Assembly: GCA_003151895.1 (NCBI GenBank)
Contig: PLYX01000109.1
Span: 1-16,049 of the forward strand
Length of the DNA: 16,049 bases
Direction of reading: 5' to 3'
From: Solirubrobacterales bacterium
GTDB taxonomy: Bacteria > Actinomycetota > Thermoleophilia > Solirubrobacterales > Solirubrobacteraceae
The notes below the pieces were generated by a model. It was not told where the DNA came from. It worked only from the letters and a program-made list of their open reading frames with translations, and did not search any database. Within the stretch, counting starts at the first letter, position 1, and every line of letters begins with the position of its first letter. The position numbers and the translations under genes are program-made. Positions 5,868 to 14,255 of this stretch are shown here, in pieces.

Positions 5868-5873
5868 AGGAGG
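5868..5873 (+). promoter_or_regulatory. Shine-Dalgarno AGGAGG fixing the start at 5885
   Basis: AGGAGG lies 11 nt before the ATG at 5885. The frame is open upstream to a GTG at 5747, but that start has no ribosome site and would put the palindromes and the GA tract inside the protein. The 5885 start also gives a sensible signal peptide. Confidence 0.7.
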
Positions 5874-5884
5874 GGAACGCCCTG

Positions 5885-8800
5885 ATGAGAAGCTTGCTTT
5901 CGCCCGGCCGCGCGCCGGGCCGGTCGGTTGCTGAGAATAGGCTCGCCGGACGGGGGGGTCGAGGCCGCCGGCCGCGCGGTTCGACGAGCGTTCGCGGGCT
6001 GATCCTGGCATCGCTGTGCGCGCTCGCCGGCGGGCTACTGCTTGCGGGCGCGCCCGCCCAGGCCGCGGTGACGCACAACTATCTCTCGCGGATCGCAGAA
6101 GAAGTACCCGCCGAAGGGCCGAAAGGCGAACCCGTCGCCGCGCCGGGCCCGCTCGACGCAGCGACCGGTCTGACGGTGGACTCGGGCGAACTGTACGTGG
6201 CCGACGGGTTCCCCAACTCCAGGCTCGACAAGTTCAACGCCTCCTCAGGCGCCTTCATCTCGCAGTTCCCCCAAATCCCGCCTCCCGTCTACGACCTGCG
6301 CCAGAGCGTTGCCGTCGGCCACAAGACCGGCGAAAAGGAGACATACGTCACCGGGGACGAATCCGGCGCGGAAACCGTGGGACTGGTGGCCGTGTACGGT
6401 CCGACGGGCACGCTGCAGGCTCTGTGGAAGGGCGCGGACACGCCGAACAAAGGCTTCGCCTGCTTTGAATGCGGTCCCCGGGGCGTTGTCGCTGTGGACA
6501 ATTCGACGAGCCTCGCCGAAGGCGACGTGTATGTCTCCGATCCGCGAGGGTTCGTTGACGTATTCAAGCCCGAAGCGGGGGGCGGCGAGAAATATGTCAC
6601 GCAGCTGGCCGGTCCTGAAACGGGCGTGCTGTTCAACGGGGTCAACTCCATCGCGGTGAGCCCAATCAATGGGGATTTGCTGGTGCTCGAGAACAATGCG
6701 GTAGACGTCCTCGAACCCACGGTGCTCAACCAATACGTGTTGGTGCGGCGGTTGACGGCAACACCCGCTGGGGCGTTGGAACGCCCCAGCGGTATCGCGA
6801 TAGACGGTGGCAACGGTGACGTTTACGTTGCGGAAGCGGAACGAGGAGTCATCGACCAGTTCAACTCCACGGGAGCTTACCTCGGGCACATGACCGGGGT
6901 GGGCACACCGGCCGGCGCCTTCGGCGGCATATCGAGCCTGGCGGTCGATCCGGCGACCCACGACGTGTATGTCGGTGATCGTGGAAAACACAATTCCTTT
7001 GTTGACGTCTTCGGGCCGAGCATCGTCATCCCGGACGTGGTCACAGAACCGGCCTCGAACGTGAAGGCCAGGAGCGCCACGTTGAACGGCGCCGTCAATC
7101 CCCACAGCGCCGGCCCCGCGACGTGCCAGTTCATTTGGGGAACCAGCACCTCCTACGGCAACGTCGCACCTTGTCCGGTTGCGGTCCCGGAAGGGGAAGC
7201 CAACGTGCCGGTGAGCGTCTCGCTGAGCGGTCTACAGCCTGACACCACCTACCACTACCGCCTCCAGGCCAGCAACGGTAATGGGACGAACCCGGGCGAA
7301 GCCATCCAGGATCGCGAATTCACGACGCCCGGGCCGGGCATTCACAGCGAGTCGGCATCGGTCGTGACGGCCGGGTCGGTGAGCCTCGGCGCCGGGATCG
7401 ATCCCAACAACGTCTCCACCACCTACTACTTCCAGTACGGCACGACCGCAGCCTACGGAGCGAACGTGCCTGTGCCCCCTGGTCTCGAACTGGGCTCCGG
7501 CAAGGGCGACCTGAACGTGAGCGTACACCTGCAGGGCCTGCAGGTGGCGACCACCTACCATTATCGCGTCGTCGCGATCAGCGAACCGAGCGGTGAAGCG
7601 GTGACGGTCGAAGGTCCAGATGAGACCTTCACCACGCAGGTGACGGGGACCGAATTCACACAGGTCGACGGCCGGTCTTGGGAAATGGTGAGCCCACCGA
7701 ACAAGCAGGGTGCGGCGATAATCGCAGTCGGCAACGAACAGGGGTCTGACATTCAGGCGGCCGCCGACGGCAGCGGGATCACATACACCGCGACGGCATC
7801 GTTCGTGCCCAATCCCGCAGGCAACAGGGCGATCGAAACCACGCAGGTCATCTCCACCCGCCATGCGCCGAGCGAATGGGCAACGGCGGACATCACCACT
7901 CCCCATTACGAAGGCGCGACCGGCGTGGCGGTCGGGCACTCGTCCGAATACAAGCTCTTCTCGAACGATTTGTCGTTGGGGCTGGTGGAACCGGCAGGCG
8001 ACACACCGCTGCCTCCGTTGCCGGCAGGCGCGGAAAAGACCACCTATCTACGCAAGGCAGATGGTGGCTACGAAGCGTTGGTGACATCGGGCAATGTCCT
8101 ACCGGGCGCCAAATTCGGTAGCGGAGGGGCCGGAACCGGATTCGATTCCGCCACACCGGATTTCAGTCACGTTGTCCTTCATTCGAGCGGAGTGGCACTG
8201 ACGGCAGGCGGTCCGGTAAGCGGGCTCTACGAGTGGGCTGGCGGGCAACTTCAACCGGCCAGTATCTCGGCCGCCGAAAACCCGGTCGATGGCTCGCTTG
8301 GCGCTAGGGATTATGTAGTTAGACACGCGATCTCCGACGACGGGTCGCGCATCTTCTTCGAAGCTGGCAACAACCATCTGTACCTGCGCGACATGGCGCG
8401 GAAAGAAACGGTCCAAGTCGACGCCGCCCAGGGCGCCCCGGAACCGACGGGCGCGAGTTCTATCTACAGAACAGCCAGCAGCGACGGTTCGAGAGTGTTC
8501 TTCCTCAGCGGCGAGCGCCTGACGGCGAACTCGATGATCTCATCCGAAGGCTCAAATGAAGACGACCTTTATGAGTACGAACTGACAAGCGGTGGGAGTG
8601 AACCGCTAGCTGGAAAGTTGACCGACTTGACGCCTGCGAAAAATGCTGAAGAAAGCGCCGGGATAGAGGGAGTGATCGGCGCCAGCGAAGACGGCTCTTA
8701 CGTCTATTTCGTCGCGACCGGTGTGCTCGGCAACGCCGCAGAACATGGGGCCAAGAATGGAAACAACCTCTATGTGGTGCATTACGACGCGACCACGAAA

Positions 8801-9859
8801 ACGTGGATGGCGCCGACGTTCGTCGCCGCTCTATCCCAAGCCGATCACCCCGACTGGGAAGAAGGCGGCGGGCATGGCTCGGGCGGGATGACCGCGCGCG
8901 TATCGCCAAACGGTCTCTATCTCGCATTCATGTCCGAGCAGAGCCTGACCGGCTATGAAAACCGCGATGCGAACGGGGGCTCGCCCGACGAGGAGGTGTT
9001 CCTCTATCACGCAAATACGGACAATCTTGCTTGTATTTCATGCAACCCGACGGGCGGCAGGCCCGCGGGTCTGCATGAGAGCAACACCTACGAGGGGAAC
9101 CTCGTCGATTACGCGCTGAACTGGGGAGGACGCTGGGTAGCGGGCAGCGTTCCGGGATGGACGACGACCGATCTCCTCCACTCGCTGTACCAGTCTCGCT
9201 ACCTCTCGGACAGCGGCCGCCTGTTCTTCAACAGCGCGGATGCGTTGGTGCCGGCGGACGTGAATGGCAAGGAGGACGTCTACGAGTACGAGCCGTCGGG
9301 TGTGGGCAGCTGCCGGCCGCCGGGCTACGGCCAGAGCGCCAGCGACCTGTACGTCGAATCGATAGGAGGGTGCGTTGCGCTGATCTCGGCGGGGACCTCG
9401 TCTGACGAATCGGCGTTCATGGACGCGAGCGAAACGGGGAGCGACGTTTTCTTCCTGACGACTTCGCACTTGGCGCAACAGGACTATGACACGAGCCTCG
9501 ATCTCTACAACGCGCACGAATGCACCCCGTCCTCGCCGTGCGCACCGGCGCCTCCGCTGGCCCCGCCGCCCTGTACGACGGGCGACGCTTGCAAGCCGGC
9601 GCCGACGCCGCAGCCTGCCCTGTTCGGTGCGCCGTCCAGCGCCACGTTCTCGGGCGCGGGAAACATCGTGCCGTCCACTTCCAAATCCGGCGTCACGCAG
9701 AGACAATCGACGCAGGCGAAGAAGCTCGTGAAGGCGCTAAAGGCCTGCAAGAAGAAGTCGAAGCGCAAGCGAGCCGCGTGCGAACGTCAGGCCAGGAAGA
9801 AGTACGGGGCGAAGAAGTCCCGGGTCGCAAAGAGCTTGTCCTCCGGGACCAGGCGCTAA
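5885..9859 (+). CDS. Giant secreted NHL propeller / FN3 / TolB-like propeller protein with cationic Cys tail
   Basis: 1324 aa. An Arg-rich N-region leads to a hydrophobic core (38-56) and an APAQA-AV signal-peptidase site near residue 60. Residues about 95-380 hold six NHL-like blades (for example LTVDSGELYVAD, IAIDGGNGDVYVAE, LAVDPATHDVYVGD). Two FN3-like domains follow (about 383-481 and 485-585), each with ATL/SL.G.VNP or IDPN, then (W/Y)GT..(S/A)YG and TTYHYR. Residues about 586-1200 begin with SWEMVSPPNK and carry at least six TolB/PD40-like blades (DGSRIFF, DGSRVFF, DGSYVYF, SGRLFF and others). A Pro/Cys linker is followed by a Lys/Arg-rich end with C1288 and C1299 (CX10C). These folds bind proteins or glycans; no catalytic motif is seen. 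It is exported and probably envelope-associated. It is the first gene of a two-gene operon. Its Glu codons are mostly GAA, unlike neighbouring genes. Function unknown. Confidence 0.85.
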   Translation: MRSLLSPGRAPGRSVAENRLAGRGGRGRRPRGSTSVRGLILASLCALAGGLLLAGAPAQAAVTHNYLSRIAEEVPAEGPKGEPVAAPGPLDAATGLTVDSGELYVADGFPNSRLDKFNASSGAFISQFPQIPPPVYDLRQSVAVGHKTGEKETYVTGDESGAETVGLVAVYGPTGTLQALWKGADTPNKGFACFECGPRGVVAVDNSTSLAEGDVYVSDPRGFVDVFKPEAGGGEKYVTQLAGPETGVLFNGVNSIAVSPINGDLLVLENNAVDVLEPTVLNQYVLVRRLTATPAGALERPSGIAIDGGNGDVYVAEAERGVIDQFNSTGAYLGHMTGVGTPAGAFGGISSLAVDPATHDVYVGDRGKHNSFVDVFGPSIVIPDVVTEPASNVKARSATLNGAVNPHSAGPATCQFIWGTSTSYGNVAPCPVAVPEGEANVPVSVSLSGLQPDTTYHYRLQASNGNGTNPGEAIQDREFTTPGPGIHSESASVVTAGSVSLGAGIDPNNVSTTYYFQYGTTAAYGANVPVPPGLELGSGKGDLNVSVHLQGLQVATTYHYRVVAISEPSGEAVTVEGPDETFTTQVTGTEFTQVDGRSWEMVSPPNKQGAAIIAVGNEQGSDIQAAADGSGITYTATASFVPNPAGNRAIETTQVISTRHAPSEWATADITTPHYEGATGVAVGHSSEYKLFSNDLSLGLVEPAGDTPLPPLPAGAEKTTYLRKADGGYEALVTSGNVLPGAKFGSGGAGTGFDSATPDFSHVVLHSSGVALTAGGPVSGLYEWAGGQLQPASISAAENPVDGSLGARDYVVRHAISDDGSRIFFEAGNNHLYLRDMARKETVQVDAAQGAPEPTGASSIYRTASSDGSRVFFLSGERLTANSMISSEGSNEDDLYEYELTSGGSEPLAGKLTDLTPAKNAEESAGIEGVIGASEDGSYVYFVATGVLGNAAEHGAKNGNNLYVVHYDATTKTWMAPTFVAALSQADHPDWEEGGGHGSGGMTARVSPNGLYLAFMSEQSLTGYENRDANGGSPDEEVFLYHANTDNLACISCNPTGGRPAGLHESNTYEGNLVDYALNWGGRWVAGSVPGWTTTDLLHSLYQSRYLSDSGRLFFNSADALVPADVNGKEDVYEYEPSGVGSCRPPGYGQSASDLYVESIGGCVALISAGTSSDESAFMDASETGSDVFFLTTSHLAQQDYDTSLDLYNAHECTPSSPCAPAPPLAPPPCTTGDACKPAPTPQPALFGAPSSATFSGAGNIVPSTSKSGVTQRQSTQAKKLVKALKACKKKSKRKRAACERQARKKYGAKKSRVAKSLSSGTRR

Positions 9860-9883
9860 GAGCGAGCGGAGGAGAGAGACAAC

Positions 9884-12800
9884 ATGATCAAGGACAAGCT
9901 CAAGCACACGAAGCGCGTAATCGCCGTTGTCGCGGCCGGACTGTTGCTGGCCGCGATCGTCGGCGCGACCCAAGCTTCGGCCGGAATCACCTGCAGCAGC
10001 TGTACTCCCTGGTGGCATGCCAACTCCGGCTCCTCGCCGGGAAATCTTCCACCCGGCGGAGAAGGCGAAATCAACGTTGCGGCGGAGGACTATGGCGACA
10101 CAGGCCTGAACAGCTCATCCCCGGTCGTTCTCAAAGACAAGCTCCCGGCCGGATTGACGGCGCAGAGCGTTCGGCTGATTACGAGTGCGACCGGCTCGAA
10201 CGCGGCCGAAATCCTCGGGCTGATCTTTTGCAGCGTCTCGCCGAACGAAGTCACCTGCACACTACCGGGAGAAGCGGCCGCCGAATTCCTCCCCCAAGCG
10301 TACAGCTATCTGGAAGCCAACATTGCTGTGAAGGTGGCCGGGACGGCTAAATCTGGAGAAGAAAACGCGGTAAGCCTCACCGGCGGGGGCGCCTCCGGGA
10401 CCTCTGCGCACAGTGCCATTACCGTGAGCGGTGCCCCCACCCCATTCGGGGTGCAGCAGTACGAGTTGCGCCCGGAAAACGCCGACGGTACACCTGATAC
10501 GCAGGCGGGCTCCCACCCCTTCCAGTTGACCTCCGTGATCGCGTTGAATCAGTCGAACGAAGGAGGCGTACCGCCCGCGGCAGTGAAGGACCTGCACTTC
10601 AAGCTGCCTCCAGGCCTGATCGGCAACCCGGTTCCATTCCCGCAGTGTCCTCTTACGAAGTTCCTGGGAAATGCGGAAGAAGGGCAGAACTTCTGCCCGG
10701 ACAACACGGTGGTCGGAGTCTCATCGGTGACCGTGTACCTTGAAAGCTTCGAGACGGTGTTCGAAGTTCCTCTGTTCGCCCTCGTGCCGTCTGTGGGCGA
10801 GCCGGCGCGGTTCGGCTTCTACATCCTCGGCGACCCGGTGTACCTCGACACGTCTCTGCGAACAGGGGGCGACTACGGCGTAAACGTGAACGTCAACAAC
10901 ATCACCGAGGCGATCGGCTTCGTCACCACGCGCTTGACCTTCTGGGGCGTGCCCGGGGACTCTCGCCACGACTCGGTACGCGGATGGAATTGCATCCATG
11001 CGGCCGAAACAAAATTCGGACCATGCACTGCAACTGAAGAATTGAACCCGCCACCGCTGTTGACACTGCCGACGGCCTGCACCGGGCCTGTGCACACGAC
11101 GGTCGAAAGCGATTCGTGGGAGCAGGAGGGCGCGTTCACATCGCCGCTCGAATACACGTTCCTCGACAACCTCGGCCAGCCCGTCGGCATGGACGGTTGC
11201 AACCAGCTTCCGTTCACCCCCTCCATCAAGGTGACGCCGGACGGGCAGGCGGGAAGCGCACCGACGGGCTTGACGGTCGATGAGCACGTTCCGCAGGAAA
11301 CGAGCTTGAATCCCACCGGCCTCGGCGAGGCTGCGGTGAAGGGCCTTTCGGTCACGTTGCCCGAAGGAGTCGCACTGAACCCTGCCGCGGCGGACGGCCT
11401 GCAAGCGTGCTCGATGGAAGAGATCGGCCTGCAGAGCGCGGCGCCGCCGACGTGTCCCGAAGCGGCGAAGATCGCTACGGCGAAGATCAAGACGCCGTTG
11501 CTCGCGAACGCGCTCGAAGGCGCTGCGTATCTGGCAACGCAGAACTCGAATCCGTTCGGATCGCTGGTTGCGATGTACATCTATGCGAGCGATCCTGTGT
11601 CCGGCATCAGCGCGAAGGCAACCGGCGAAGTGCTCGAGAACCCCGTCACGGGCCAGTTGACGGCGCACTTCGAAGGCGATCCGGTGTTCGAGAACGACCC
11701 GCGGTTCGCGGGTGAGCCCGAAGCGCAGTTCCTGCCGGAGGTGCCCTTTGAAGATGTCGAACTGCACTTCTTCGGCGGCGACCGCGCACCGCTCGGAACC
11801 CCGCCTCTGTGCGGCTCCTACAAGACGACCGGCACGTTCACCCCCTGGTCGGCGAATGCGACGACGGAATCCTCCTCGGAATTCCAGATCGTGTCGGGCC
11901 CGCACGGCGCGCCGTGCTCGAACCCGCTCCCGTTCGCGCCTTCGCTCACGGCGGGCATGACGAGCATCCAGGCGGGCGGGTTCAGCCCGTTCACGATGAC
12001 GATGTCGCGTCCGGACGGCAGCCAGAACCTGCAGGCGATCCGGCTGAGGATGCCTCCAGGTCTGTTGGGGACGCTCGCGACGGTAAAGCTCTGTCCAGAA
12101 GCCCAGGCGAATGCCGGTACGTGTGGGTCTGAGAGCCTGATCGGACACACGACCGTCGGCGTTGGGTTGGGCGGCGATCCCTACAGCGTCACGGGTGGCG
12201 AAGTGTTCATCACCGAAGGCTACAAAGGCGCTCCGTATGGCCTGTCGATTGTCAACCCCGCGAAGGCGGGGCCGTTCGACCTCGGCAAGGTGATCGTCAG
12301 AGCGAAGATCGAAGTCGATCCGATCAGCGCGGTCCTGACGATCACGAGCGACAGCACAGGTCCGTACAAGATCCCCACGATCCTGGACGGGATTCCGCTA
12401 CAGATCCAGCACGTCAACGTGTCGATCGACAGGAAAGGCTTCACGTTCAACCCAACCAACTGCAGTCCCCTGGCGATCACGGGCAGCCTCACAAGCGACC
12501 AGAGCGTGGTCAAAGACCTGTCCGTGCCGTTCCAGATCACCAACTGTGCGGTCCTCGCGTTCAAACCGAAGCTGACCGCGAAGACAAACGGGAAGACGTC
12601 GAGGAGTAAGGGGGCGAGCCTGTCGGTCAAACTCACCTATCCCGCGGGACCGTATGACGCGAACATCGCCCGCGTCAAGGTAGACCTGCCAAAGCAACTG
12701 CCTTCGAGGCTCACGACTTTGCAGAAGGCTTGTCCTGCCGCAACGTTTGAAGCGAATCCCGCGGACTGTCCACCGGCGTCGATCGTCGGGCACGCCACGG

Positions 12801-13195
12801 CAACAACCCCCGTGATGCCCGTCCCGCTCACAGGACCGGCGTATTTCGTCTCTCATGGTGGGGAAGCGTTCCCTGACCTGATCATCGTCCTGCAGGGCTA
12901 CGGCGCGACCGTCCATCTCGTCGGGACGACGTTCATCAGTAAAGCCGGCATTACAAGCAGCACGTTCAAGAGCGTCCCCGACGTGCCCGTCGGCACGTTC
13001 GAATTGACGCTACCCCAGGGCAAGTTCTCGGCGCTCGCGGCCAACGCGAATCTGTGCACCACCAAGAAACTCGCGATGCCCACCCTGTTCGTCGCGCAGA
13101 ACGGCGCCACCATTCACAGCAGCACCCCGATCGTGCCCACCGGATGCGCCAAGCACAAGAAAGCGAAGAAGAAGGCGAAGAGAGCGCATCATTGA
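9884..13195 (+). CDS. Giant secreted repeat protein, DUF11-like N-terminus, cationic tail
   Basis: 1103 aa. A basic start and hydrophobic stretch (11-28) end in ATQASA, giving a signal peptide cleaved after about residue 33; a CSSC pair (37-40) follows at once. Residues about 55-175 resemble a DUF11-type adhesive beta-domain (LPAGL, a Cys pair, V..V.G...N). Four copies of a Cys-containing module follow, near 235-369, 485-659, 716-866 and 929-1062. Each begins with an LP.GL-like strand, continues with Cys and CP, and in three copies then has VG/IG (for example LPPGLIG...FCPDNTVVG; MPPGLLG...GSESLIGH; LPKQLPS...DCPPASIVGH). The end is GCAKHKKAKKKAKRAHH. No enzyme motif is seen. It lies 24 bp after the preceding giant gene with GGAGGAG 9 nt before the ATG, so it is the second gene of one operon. 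It is probably a structural or adhesive surface protein; the role is unknown. Confidence 0.83.
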   Translation: MIKDKLKHTKRVIAVVAAGLLLAAIVGATQASAGITCSSCTPWWHANSGSSPGNLPPGGEGEINVAAEDYGDTGLNSSSPVVLKDKLPAGLTAQSVRLITSATGSNAAEILGLIFCSVSPNEVTCTLPGEAAAEFLPQAYSYLEANIAVKVAGTAKSGEENAVSLTGGGASGTSAHSAITVSGAPTPFGVQQYELRPENADGTPDTQAGSHPFQLTSVIALNQSNEGGVPPAAVKDLHFKLPPGLIGNPVPFPQCPLTKFLGNAEEGQNFCPDNTVVGVSSVTVYLESFETVFEVPLFALVPSVGEPARFGFYILGDPVYLDTSLRTGGDYGVNVNVNNITEAIGFVTTRLTFWGVPGDSRHDSVRGWNCIHAAETKFGPCTATEELNPPPLLTLPTACTGPVHTTVESDSWEQEGAFTSPLEYTFLDNLGQPVGMDGCNQLPFTPSIKVTPDGQAGSAPTGLTVDEHVPQETSLNPTGLGEAAVKGLSVTLPEGVALNPAAADGLQACSMEEIGLQSAAPPTCPEAAKIATAKIKTPLLANALEGAAYLATQNSNPFGSLVAMYIYASDPVSGISAKATGEVLENPVTGQLTAHFEGDPVFENDPRFAGEPEAQFLPEVPFEDVELHFFGGDRAPLGTPPLCGSYKTTGTFTPWSANATTESSSEFQIVSGPHGAPCSNPLPFAPSLTAGMTSIQAGGFSPFTMTMSRPDGSQNLQAIRLRMPPGLLGTLATVKLCPEAQANAGTCGSESLIGHTTVGVGLGGDPYSVTGGEVFITEGYKGAPYGLSIVNPAKAGPFDLGKVIVRAKIEVDPISAVLTITSDSTGPYKIPTILDGIPLQIQHVNVSIDRKGFTFNPTNCSPLAITGSLTSDQSVVKDLSVPFQITNCAVLAFKPKLTAKTNGKTSRSKGASLSVKLTYPAGPYDANIARVKVDLPKQLPSRLTTLQKACPAATFEANPADCPPASIVGHATATTPVMPVPLTGPAYFVSHGGEAFPDLIIVLQGYGATVHLVGTTFISKAGITSSTFKSVPDVPVGTFELTLPQGKFSALAANANLCTTKKLAMPTLFVAQNGATIHSSTPIVPTGCAKHKKAKKKAKRAHH

Positions 13196-13217
13196 AGCTC
13201 AGTCGTGCCTCTCCCCT

Positions 13218-13232
13218 CCCCGGCACCCGGGG
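13218..13232 (+). terminator. GC hairpin after the surface-protein operon
   Basis: CCCCGG (13218-13223), a CAC loop and CCGGGG (13227-13232) form a tight 6-bp hairpin 22 nt after the TGA of the second giant gene. There is no U-run. The position fits an intrinsic terminator of high-GC type, but the stem is short. Confidence 0.4.
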
Positions 13233-14027
13233 CAGCCACCACCCCAACGGTTAAAACAAAGCACAGCAAGCACTAACGCAACCGCAGTCAGGGCAGTGAG
13301 CCATCCCGGGGTTGACCGACACTCCGATGCCAGGGTACCCCCGGTGGCAGAAGAAGTGTCATCTCTTACCCACAGGGCAGATCTACCCATAGAGAAGCAG
13401 TCAGGAGTACTCAGCAGGGAGGGTTGGACTAATACGCTTTCCTCTTTCCTCTCTTTTGAGAGCCCTGAAGTTTCTGCCTCACTCAGCCCTGGGTAGCGCA
13501 TAACGCTCGGGGGTCGTGGCCGATCACTTGGCCGCTGAACCCCGAGCGTTTCGTGTCAAGCGGGCGACATGCTTGAAGGGTTACTGGTCTGGTGGCGGAC
13601 AGTAATCAAAGCCAACCTACCGGAGCTACTTCGCCGAGTTGCCGATCCTCGATCCGGCGGATGCGCCCGGGGGCAGCCGGAGCCTTCGACCGCCGAGCGG
13701 CGCGAGCACATCGAAGGTGACAGCACCGACGGGTGAGCAAAGCTCAGCCGATGACCTGCCCGAACGGCCAGCCGGCGTCGAGTGGCGTGCGGGTGTGACG
13801 CCGGCTCGCCGCGCACGCCGGAGCTGCACGCTCAGAAGGTGAGCGTCCCTTCAGTCCACAGCGTCCACTCGGTCAGCCTTTCGAGCGTCGAGCGCTCGAG
13901 CTCCCTCGACGAGCTGCTCCTAGCGCCGTCATCTCTCCCTGTCCCGGCGGCGCTCACGAGGGGGCCTTGGGGACTCCGTCAGCGCCCGCCGCAAAATCCC
14001 GTCCCAAGCGCGTGGGAGCCTGCGGGT
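13233..14027. other. Long intergenic stretch without a convincing gene
   Basis: I see no supported gene here. Open frames exist on both strands: a 100-codon minus frame over 13199-13501 with one hydrophobic segment, a 55-codon plus frame at 13569-13736, and an 86-codon minus frame over 13556-13816. They lack the GC-rich third positions of real genes nearby, or lack recognisable motifs or ribosome sites. Features present are a pyrimidine tract around 13437-13455, the 49-nt inverted repeat at 13502-13550, a TTACTG/CAGTAA hairpin at 13581-13605 and a 12-bp palindrome TCGAGCGCTCGA at 13888-13899. The first 300 bp are less GC-rich than the flanks. Gene decay or an untranslated RNA are both possible. 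Confidence 0.5.
13502..13550. terminator. 49-nt inverted repeat with 11-bp arms
   Basis: AACGCTCGGGG (13502-13512) and CCCCGAGCGTT (13540-13550) are perfect inverted repeats. The 27-nt interior can add a GGCC/GGCC stem, giving a long imperfect hairpin, followed by TTTCGTGTC. It lies 307 nt after the surface-protein operon. It could be a bidirectional terminator or a structured RNA element. Confidence 0.4.
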
Positions 14028-14159
14028 ATGCCCTACGAGCAGACAGTGGACTTCGAGATCGCGGACGGCGTCATCGTGCGCTTCAGTCGATCCGGCCGGC
14101 CGATCGCCCGTTCGGAGGCGATAATCGAGTCATGGAGAAGCCAGGCGCTGTCGCCGTAG
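14028..14159 (+). CDS. Possible 43-aa hypothetical protein
   Basis: The ATG is followed by 43 codons with a coding-like bias to G/C at third positions in the first two thirds. The product (MPYEQTVDFEIADGVIVRF...) would form two or three beta strands, EQTVDFEIADG and VIVRFSRSG, and a short helix. GGGAG and GCGGG stretches lie upstream, but no ideal ribosome site. A 7-bp hairpin follows the stop by 10 nt. I recognise no family. It is not part of the downstream vapBC operon, which has its own control region. Confidence 0.42.
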   Translation: MPYEQTVDFEIADGVIVRFSRSGRPIARSEAIIESWRSQALSP

Positions 14160-14169
14160 CCCCCATCCG

Positions 14170-14188
14170 CTGAGCGACCGGCGCTCAG
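14170..14188 (+). terminator. Hairpin after the 43-aa frame
   Basis: CTGAGCG (14170-14176), an ACCGG loop and CGCTCAG (14182-14188) form a perfect 7-bp stem. CCCC before it and GGGG after it could extend pairing past a bulge. No U-run follows. Its position supports the 43-aa frame being an expressed gene. Confidence 0.4.
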
Positions 14189-14255
14189 TGGGGCGGACGC
14201 GTCAGTAGGGTTCGACGTGCGGCGCTGATGCTCGGCGCCACGATCGTTAGCCCCT

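Noticed and set aside
5747..5884. Upstream GTG start extending the first giant protein by 46 residues
   Set aside because: No ribosome site at 5747, the extension would encode palindromes and a GA tract, and AGGAGG precedes the ATG at 5885.
10721..12148. 475-codon minus-strand frame inside the second giant gene
   Set aside because: Arg-rich shadow of the real gene, which has a signal peptide, a ribosome site and internal repeats.
13199..13501. 100-codon minus frame with one hydrophobic segment
   Set aside because: Third positions are not GC-rich, no ribosome site or recognisable motif, and it ends inside the likely terminator zone of the convergent operon.
13502..13550. tRNA-like fold
   Set aside because: Only one long helix with a short internal stem; no anticodon arm, T-arm consensus or CCA end.
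13569..13736. 55-codon plus frame starting MLEGLLVWWRTV
   Set aside because: No ribosome site beyond a weak GCGGGCGA stretch, contains a hairpin, and frames of similar length overlap it on the other strand.
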